A stretch of 11,105 bases of DNA from an uncultured Clostridia bacterium (lineage in GTDB: Bacteria; Bacillota; Clostridia; TANB77; CAG-508). The stretch is from the NCBI GenBank assembly GCA_947627785.1, contig CANQXC010000023.1, positions 1 through 11,105 of the forward strand. The letters run 5' to 3'. This document shows positions 6,103-11,105 of the stretch, in pieces. Below the pieces are notes generated by a model that saw nothing but the letters and a program-made list of their open reading frames with translations, searched no databases and was not told the DNA's origin. A program made the position numbers and the translations under genes. Numbering within the stretch: the first letter of the stretch is position 1; each line of letters starts with the position of its first letter.

Positions 6103-9069
6103 TTATTTGATTTGCTCCATAATAAAAGCCTCAATAATGTCTCCCTCTTGAATATCATTAAAGTTCTCAATTTGAATTCCACATTCATAACCTGCTGCAA
6201 CTTCTTTTGCATCATCCTTCATTCTCTTTAATGAAATCAATTTGCCATCATGTATTACAACATTATTTCTTAATACCCTTACTCCTGCATTTCTAGCAAC
6301 TTTTCCATTTGTTACATAGCATCCTGCAATTGTTCCTACATTTGAAATCTTAAATGTTTGTCTTATTTCTGCATTTCCTATAACTACTTCTTTATATACA
6401 GGATCCAACATTCCCTTCATTGCGGCTTCAACATCTTCAATTGCATTATAAATTACTGAATATTGTTTTATTTCTACTTGGTCTTTTTCAGCCATATCTT
6501 TAGCTATTGGTTCTGGTCTTACATTGAACGCAATTATTATAGCATTTGAAACTTTTGCAAGTGTAACATCTGTTTCTGTTACTGCACCAACATTTGCATG
6601 TATTACTTTAACTTTAACTTCATCATTAGATAATTTTTCTAATGATTGTTTTACCGCTTCTACGGAACCTTGAACATCTGCTTTTACAATTATATTTAAT
6701 TGTTTTAAGTTTCCTTTTGCAATCTGATTGAATAAGTCATCTAATGTTACTCTATTTGTAGCATTTAGAGCTTTATCTCTTGCTTGACGTTTTCTCTTCT
6801 CCATTAAATGTTTAGCTGTTTTTTCATCTTTTACTTCATAGAATGTTTCTCCAGCCTCAGGTACCTCTGTAAATCCTGTTATTTCAACTGGTGTAGATGG
6901 TCCTGCTTTCTTTAACTTTTTGCCTTTTTCATCTGTCATTGTTCTTATTCTACCTATTGTAGAACCTACAAGTATTGTATCACCTACATCTAATGTACCA
7001 CGTTGTACTAACATCGTTGCAACTGCACCTTTTGATTTGTCTAGTTTTGCTTCTATTACAACACCTTTGGCTTGTTTATTTGGGTTTGCTTTTAATTCCT
7101 TCATATCTGCAACTAGTAAAACCATTTCTAATAATGTATCAATATTTTGTTTTTTCTTTGCAGAAATTGGAACAAATATTGTATCTCCGCCCCATTCTTC
7201 TGGAACTAATTCATATTCCATTAATTCTTGTTTTACTCTATCTATATTTGCACCTTCAACATCAATTTTGTTTATAGCAACTATAATTGGTATACCTGCT
7301 GCTTTAGCATGATTTATTGCTTCAACTGTTTGTGGCATTACTCCATCATTTGCTGCTACTACAAGAATTGCTATATCTGTAATTTGTGCACCTCTTGCAC
7401 GCATTGCAGTAAATGCTTCATGTCCTGGTGTATCTAAGAAGGTTATTTCTCTATCTTTTACTTTTACCTTATATGCACCAATATGTTGTGTAATTCCACC
7501 TGCTTCTCCTTCTATTACATTCGTTGACCTTACAGCATCTAAAAGTGATGTTTTACCATGGTCAACATGTCCCATAACTACTATTACTGGTGGTCTTGGT
7601 AATAAATCTTCTGGTCTATCTTCACTATCATCAAATAAGATATCTTCATCTGTTACAACTTCTTTTTTAATAGCTGTAATTCCAAATTCTTGTGCTATTA
7701 AAAATGCTGTATCAAAGTCTATTTCGTTATTTATTGTTGCCATTATTCCATAACCAAATAACTTTTTAATAATTTCACTACTAGTTTTCTTTAATTCAGT
7801 ACTTAAATCCTTTACTGTAATTGTCTCTGGTATTGTTATTTCAGTCAATTGGAATATTTTTTGTTTATTTCTTTCTTCCTGATTATTATTCTTCTTTTTA
7901 CTTTTCTTTCCTCTAGCAGTTGTTAAATCATAGTAATCTAACATAGAACCTTCATCAAACATTCCAGAAAGTCCTCTTTCTTGTTTTAGATCTTTTAATT
8001 TATGACTGCTAATCTCTTCATAATTATTTCTTCTATTTCTGTTCTTTTTTGTTGTTCTATTCTCATCGAACTTACTATTATTCTTTTGTTTATCTATTGC
8101 TTTATTTGCATATTCCCTTACATTCTCTTTTTCACCAATATCGGTAGACATTATATTCTTTATATTTTTCTCTATTCCTCTTTCATCTAAACTTCTATTT
8201 TGTCTATTATAATTATTATAATTTCCACCATTATTTCTATTATTAAATTGTCTATTATTACCTTGTTGTCTATCTTTATTAAAATTATTATTGTGGTTGT
8301 TGTAATTATTTCTATTGTTGTATTCTCTGTTATTATTGTTATTTGAACCAAAATTTTTATTACCATTATTAAATTGTCTTCTTTGACCATTATTACCATT
8401 TTGATTATTATAATTTTGGTTATTGTTATGATTTAGATTATTATGATAATTTTTATTTTGGTTATTAAAATTTCTATTTTGATTATTATTTGCATTTGTA
8501 TTGTTATTTTGTGCATTTTTTACATTTTCATTCTCTTTTGTTTCTTGAAATTGTATTTCCCTCTTAGCTTCTGACACTACATTATTACTTTCTTTTATAG
8601 GCTGAGCAGCTTTTTCTGGTTTTGGTTCTACCTTTGGTTCATCCTTTTTACCAAATAATTCACTAACAGTAAGAGGTTTTGTTGGTTTATTTCTATATAC
8701 AATGTTATAGTCTTTATTTTTACCACGTTCTACTATTCCAACATCTTTATTAATACTATTATTTTGCTTCTTTTCCTTTTTAATAATACCATCGTCTTCC
8801 TCTACTATCACCTGTCTTCTAATTATTACTGGTTCTTCTTTTATTTCTTTTTTAGGTTTGTTTTCTTTTACCTTCTTCGTTTTTTCTTCATTTTTTGGCA
8901 TAGTATTACTTTTAGAATAACTCTCTTCAATTCTTTTTGCCTCAACCTCTTCAACTCCACTTAAATGTGATGTTGCTTCTATTCCAAGTGATTTTGCTCT
9001 CTCTAGAATTTCTTTACTTGATACTCCTATTTTTTTTGCGATTTCATGAATTTTTATTTTATTACCCAA
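6103..9069 (-). CDS. infB: translation initiation factor IF-2
   Basis: This GTPase places fMet-tRNA on the 30S subunit and promotes subunit joining. Domain order from the TTG at 9069: an IF2 N-terminal helix domain (KIHEIAKKIGVSSKEILERA), a Lys/Glu-rich linker, an Asn-rich stretch at about 184-291, and a second IF2_N domain (TVKDLSTELKKTSSEIIKKL). The G domain has GHVDHGKT near 497-505, GGITQHIG, DTPGHEAF, NKID near 599 and SAKKK. Domains II-IV follow and end in FIMEQIK. At about 988 residues it is long for the family because of the linker. Upstream candidate GTG 9078 lies inside the GGAGG (9078-9082), whereas TTG 9069 sits 8 bases after it, so TTG is the start. It follows ylxR by 35 bases; no L7Ae-family gene separates them. 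Confidence 0.97.
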   Translation of the reverse strand: MGNKIKIHEIAKKIGVSSKEILERAKSLGIEATSHLSGVEEVEAKRIEESYSKSNTMPKNEEKTKKVKENKPKKEIKEEPVIIRRQVIVEEDDGIIKKEKKQNNSINKDVGIVERGKNKDYNIVYRNKPTKPLTVSELFGKKDEPKVEPKPEKAAQPIKESNNVVSEAKREIQFQETKENENVKNAQNNNTNANNNQNRNFNNQNKNYHNNLNHNNNQNYNNQNGNNGQRRQFNNGNKNFGSNNNNNREYNNRNNYNNHNNNFNKDRQQGNNRQFNNRNNGGNYNNYNRQNRSLDERGIEKNIKNIMSTDIGEKENVREYANKAIDKQKNNSKFDENRTTKKNRNRRNNYEEISSHKLKDLKQERGLSGMFDEGSMLDYYDLTTARGKKSKKKNNNQEERNKQKIFQLTEITIPETITVKDLSTELKKTSSEIIKKLFGYGIMATINNEIDFDTAFLIAQEFGITAIKKEVVTDEDILFDDSEDRPEDLLPRPPVIVVMGHVDHGKTSLLDAVRSTNVIEGEAGGITQHIGAYKVKVKDREITFLDTPGHEAFTAMRARGAQITDIAILVVAANDGVMPQTVEAINHAKAAGIPIIVAINKIDVEGANIDRVKQELMEYELVPEEWGGDTIFVPISAKKKQNIDTLLEMVLLVADMKELKANPNKQAKGVVIEAKLDKSKGAVATMLVQRGTLDVGDTILVGSTIGRIRTMTDEKGKKLKKAGPSTPVEITGFTEVPEAGETFYEVKDEKTAKHLMEKRKRQARDKALNATNRVTLDDLFNQIAKGNLKQLNIIVKADVQGSVEAVKQSLEKLSNDEVKVKVIHANVGAVTETDVTLAKVSNAIIIAFNVRPEPIAKDMAEKDQVEIKQYSVIYNAIEDVEAAMKGMLDPVYKEVVIGNAEIRQTFKISNVGTIAGCYVTNGKVARNAGVRVLRNNVVIHDGKLISLKRMKDDAKEVAAGYECGIQIENFNDIQEGDIIEAFIMEQIK
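8195..8520 (-). repeat. low-complexity Asn-rich coding region in infB
   Basis: Within the IF2 linker about 108 residues contain about 56 Asn, with Gln, Arg, Tyr, Phe and Gly as the main partners and almost no acidic residues. AAT/AAC runs make the DNA look repetitive (TTATTATT-like on the plus strand), but there is no fixed repeat unit. The composition resembles prion-like or condensate-prone sequences. Confidence 0.85.
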
Positions 9070-9104
9070 TAATATCACCTCCTATTTGACTTTTTTTAAT
9101 AACA

Positions 9105-9377
9105 TTACTCTGTGCTAGCTTTATCAATAATTACACCCCTTATATCTTCATAAATTTTTTTATCTATATTTGTTTTTAAAACTTTGAATACTCTATTTGC
9201 TTTTATTTCTCTATCTAAACATTCTTGCTTATTACATATATATGCTCCTCGTCCATCCATTTTTCCTGTAGTATCTACAAAAACTTTATTATCTTTAGTT
9301 CTTACAATTCTAATCATTTCATATTTATTTCTTTTTGCATTACAACTCATACACTTTCTTTGAAATGCTTTTTTCAT
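9105..9377 (-). CDS. ylxR: YlxR/RnpM family RNA-binding protein (DUF448)
   Basis: This small cytoplasmic nucleic-acid-binding protein has a Bacillus subtilis homologue (RnpM) reported to bind and modulate RNase P RNA. Family marks are RKCMSC near the N-terminus, KYEMIRIVR, and DGRGAYICNKQEC, whose GRGAY is the signature. The two Cys pairs (CMSC, and CNKQEC) are retained. The length of 90 residues is normal. The ATG at 9377 shares a base with the nusA stop (TAATG), implying translational coupling. The Arg of GRGAY is encoded by CGA (9249-9251), showing that CGA is read as Arg in this genome. Confidence 0.93.
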   Translation of the reverse strand: MKKAFQRKCMSCNAKRNKYEMIRIVRTKDNKVFVDTTGKMDGRGAYICNKQECLDREIKANRVFKVLKTNIDKKIYEDIRGVIIDKASTE

Positions 9378-10498
9378 TATTCATCCGTTCCTTCTTCTTC
9401 AATTATGTCTTTTGCTTCTTCTTTTTGAGCTTCTTCATATTTCATTAATTCTCTATATTGTGTTTCACTCTTTATATCTATTTTCCAGTTTGTAAGTTTA
9501 ACAGCTAATCTAGCATTTTGTCCACCCTTACCAATTGCTAATGATAATTCTTCATCTGGAACTATAACTTGTGCAAATCTTTCTTCCTCCTTTATATCTA
9601 TTGCCATTACATGAGCTGGTAATAATGCTGAAGATATAAATATTGCTGGATCTTCATTCCATTCTATAACATCTATCTTCTCTCCGTTCATTTCGTTTAT
9701 TATATTTTGTATTCTTATACCTTTTGAACCTACACAAGAACCTACTGGATCAATATCTGGATTTTTTGAATATACTGCCACTTTACTTCTATTACCTGGA
9801 TCTCTTGATACTGCTTTTACCTCTATTAAACCTTCATAAATTTCTGGTATTTCCAATTCAAATAGCTTTTTTATAACATCTGGATGACTTCGTGTTACTA
9901 ATACTTGTGGTATACCTTTTATACCTTTTTCTACATTTAACACATATGCTTTTATTTTATCATTTACTCTATATCTTTCTGTTGGAATTTGTTCTTTTAA
10001 TGGCATTATTCCTTCTAACTTTCCTAAATCTAATATAACTATTCCTTTATCAGATTTTTGTACTATTCCTGTTACAATTTCTCCTTTTCTCTCATTATAC
10101 TCGTTAAAAACCATATTTCTTTCTGCTTCTCTAACCTTTTGTACTATGTGTTGTTTTGCAGCTTGTGCAGCTATTCTTCCAAAATCTTTTGGTTTTGTTT
10201 CAATATTTATAATATCCCCAATTTGTGCTTTCTTCTCTATTTTTTTAGCAGCATCTAAAGAAATTTGTAAATTATCATCGTCAACTTTCTCTACAACCTC
10301 TTTTTGTGCATATATATGAATTTCACCTGTTAAACTATCCATCTCTATTTTTACATTTTCAGCTGAATCGAAATTCTTTTTATATGCTGATGCTAATGCT
10401 ACCTCTAATGATTCTAATAAATACTCCTTATTTATCCCTCTTTCTTTTTCTAATTCTTCTATTGCCATTATTAATTCCTTATTTTCATTGCTTTTCAT
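9377..10498 (-). CDS. nusA: transcription termination/antitermination factor NusA
   Basis: NusA binds RNA polymerase and nascent RNA and modulates pausing, termination and antitermination. The N-terminal polymerase-binding domain (IEELEKERGINKEYLLESLEVALASAYKKNF) is followed by an S1 domain (GEIVTGIVQKSDKGIVILDLGKLEGIMP). Two KH domains follow, with VGSCVGSKGIRIQNI and LSLAIGKGGQNARLA. The short acidic tail is typical of Firmicute NusA, which lacks the proteobacterial AR repeats. There are two candidate starts: TTG 10507, only 2 bases from the GGGAGG at 10510-10515, and ATG 10498, 11 bases away. I chose the ATG, giving 373 residues. The gene begins 24 bases after rimP and overlaps ylxR by one base. 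Confidence 0.96.
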   Translation of the reverse strand: MKSNENKELIMAIEELEKERGINKEYLLESLEVALASAYKKNFDSAENVKIEMDSLTGEIHIYAQKEVVEKVDDDNLQISLDAAKKIEKKAQIGDIINIETKPKDFGRIAAQAAKQHIVQKVREAERNMVFNEYNERKGEIVTGIVQKSDKGIVILDLGKLEGIMPLKEQIPTERYRVNDKIKAYVLNVEKGIKGIPQVLVTRSHPDVIKKLFELEIPEIYEGLIEVKAVSRDPGNRSKVAVYSKNPDIDPVGSCVGSKGIRIQNIINEMNGEKIDVIEWNEDPAIFISSALLPAHVMAIDIKEEERFAQVIVPDEELSLAIGKGGQNARLAVKLTNWKIDIKSETQYRELMKYEEAQKEEAKDIIEEEGTDE

Positions 10499-10522
10499 TT
10501 TTTTCAATTCCTCCCTTATTAT

Positions 10523-10978
10523 TTACCATTCAAATATCGTTTTTGTTTGTGCAATATCCTGTCTTGGAATGTTTATATCTTGATTTTCAATTTCTATTGT
10601 CAAGCTATTTTCATTATATTTCTTCAACGTACCAACATATTGCTTTTTACCATTTAACGGTTTGAATAACTTAATTTGTACATTTTTTCCTATATTTCCT
10701 TCTAAATGCTTATCTCTTCTAAGTACTCTCTCTACTCCTGGTGAAGAAACCTCTAGAAAATACTGTTCTTTTATATAATCTTCCTTATCCAAAAGATCTG
10801 TAATATTATTGCTAACTAATTCACAATCGTCCAAAGTTATTCCTTTTTCATTATCAATGTACACACGTAGATAATAGTCTCTTGCCTCTTTTACATACTC
10901 TACATCATAAAGTTCATAGCCTAAATTTTGTATTGTGTTTGTTATTAGCTCTTCAACCTTTTCTTCAATCTTTGCCAA
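10523..10978 (-). CDS. rimP: ribosome maturation factor RimP
   Basis: RimP is a cytoplasmic factor for 30S subunit assembly and the first gene of the operon. The RimP N-terminal domain contains LGYELYDVEYVKEARDYYLRVYID and the hallmark FLEVSSPGVERVLRR. The C-terminal SH3-like domain holds GKNVQIKLFKPLNGKKQYVG. The 151-residue length is normal. The start codon is TTG (10976-10978), 8 bases after GGAG in a GGAGAGAG site (10983-10990), and no better ATG is available upstream. Its leader contains a promoter and a stable hairpin, so expression of the whole operon is probably set here. Confidence 0.95.
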   Translation of the reverse strand: MAKIEEKVEELITNTIQNLGYELYDVEYVKEARDYYLRVYIDNEKGITLDDCELVSNNITDLLDKEDYIKEQYFLEVSSPGVERVLRRDKHLEGNIGKNVQIKLFKPLNGKKQYVGTLKKYNENSLTIEIENQDINIPRQDIAQTKTIFEW

Positions 10979-11006
10979 TAATCTCTCTCCTTATTTTCAA
11001 AACATA

Positions 11007-11027
11007 AGAGTGGGTTTTGCCCACTCT
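11007..11027 (-). terminator. leader hairpin / weak attenuator upstream of rimP-nusA
   Basis: AGAGTGGG (11007-11014) and CCCACTCT (11020-11027) form a perfect 8-base stem, GC-rich for this genome, with a 5-base loop. On the minus strand it is followed by TATGTTTTG, an interrupted U-tract. It lies between the operon promoter and the rimP start. This is the layout expected of a weak, NusA-sensitive intrinsic terminator; B. subtilis nusA is known to be autoregulated by attenuation in this leader. That it works so here is inference. Confidence 0.6.
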
Positions 11028-11055
11028 CTTAGTCTTATTATTTAATTGCTAATTA

Positions 11056-11084
11056 ATTATAATACAAAAAATTGGAAAAATCAA
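11056..11084 (-). promoter_or_regulatory. SigA-type promoter of the rimP-nusA-infB operon
   Basis: On the minus strand TTGATT (11079-11084), a 17-base spacer and a perfect TATAAT (11056-11061) precede rimP by about 78 bases. The predicted transcript starts before the leader hairpin and would include it. T/A-rich sequence upstream of the -35 could act as an UP element. Confidence 0.75.
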
Positions 11085-11105
11085 GCTTTTTTAGAAAATT
11101 TTTTC

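Noticed and set aside
5994..6215. Minus-strand 73-codon frame bridging infB and rbfA
   Set aside because: It overlaps the conserved infB C-terminus in another phase, has no recognisable domain, and runs through the rbfA ribosome site.
6920..7437. Plus-strand open frames opposite the IF2 GTPase domain
   Set aside because: They are antisense shadows of a conserved gene, with no family resemblance and no ribosome site.
8187..8520. Apparent tandem or CRISPR-like repeat, plus an Ile-rich minus-strand reading frame (8187-8399)
   Set aside because: The pattern comes from Asn codons of infB. There is no constant repeat or spacer unit, and the Ile-rich frame is the same DNA read out of phase.

Overview
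The window is AT-rich, and every convincing gene lies on the minus strand. Gene order, strong GGAGG-type ribosome binding sites and codon choice (AGA for Arg, A/T third positions) point to a low-GC Firmicute, most likely an uncultured or gut-type Clostridia. I cannot name a species.

Transcription runs from right to left. At 11056-11084 there is a near-consensus promoter, then a leader hairpin (11007-11027) and the conserved transcription/translation operon rimP - nusA - ylxR (rnpM) - infB - rbfA - nrnA - truB (10978 down to 3750). These genes cover 30S maturation (RimP, RbfA), transcription elongation and termination (NusA), an RNA-binding RNase P modulator (YlxR), translation initiation (IF2), oligonucleotide recycling (NrnA) and tRNA pseudouridine-55 synthesis (TruB). 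The L7Ae-family gene often found between ylxR and infB is absent. IF2 carries a linker of about 108 residues that is roughly half asparagine.

A second unit at 3101-3664 is a small four-helix membrane protein of unknown function with its own TTGACA/TAAAAT promoter and a hairpin just after its stop. Next come a membrane acyltransferase (acyltransferase-3 family), a cardiolipin synthase/phospholipase D-type enzyme directly behind it, and, cut by the left edge, a short MGMT-like (alkyltransferase domain) protein. The acyltransferase and cardiolipin synthase suggest a small envelope-modification cluster.

The most notable observation is that two genes, rbfA and the acyltransferase, are each split by a single +1 frameshift. 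In both, the break falls exactly on an in-frame CGG codon followed by A (A-CGG-A). Skipping the C and reading GGA restores the full family-length protein. I found no other in-frame CGG in the window; all other CGG trinucleotides on the coding strand are out of frame or intergenic. This pattern suggests that CGG is unassigned or starved in this organism and serves as a +1 frameshift (or four-base decoding) site. A systematic sequencing insertion remains the main alternative.
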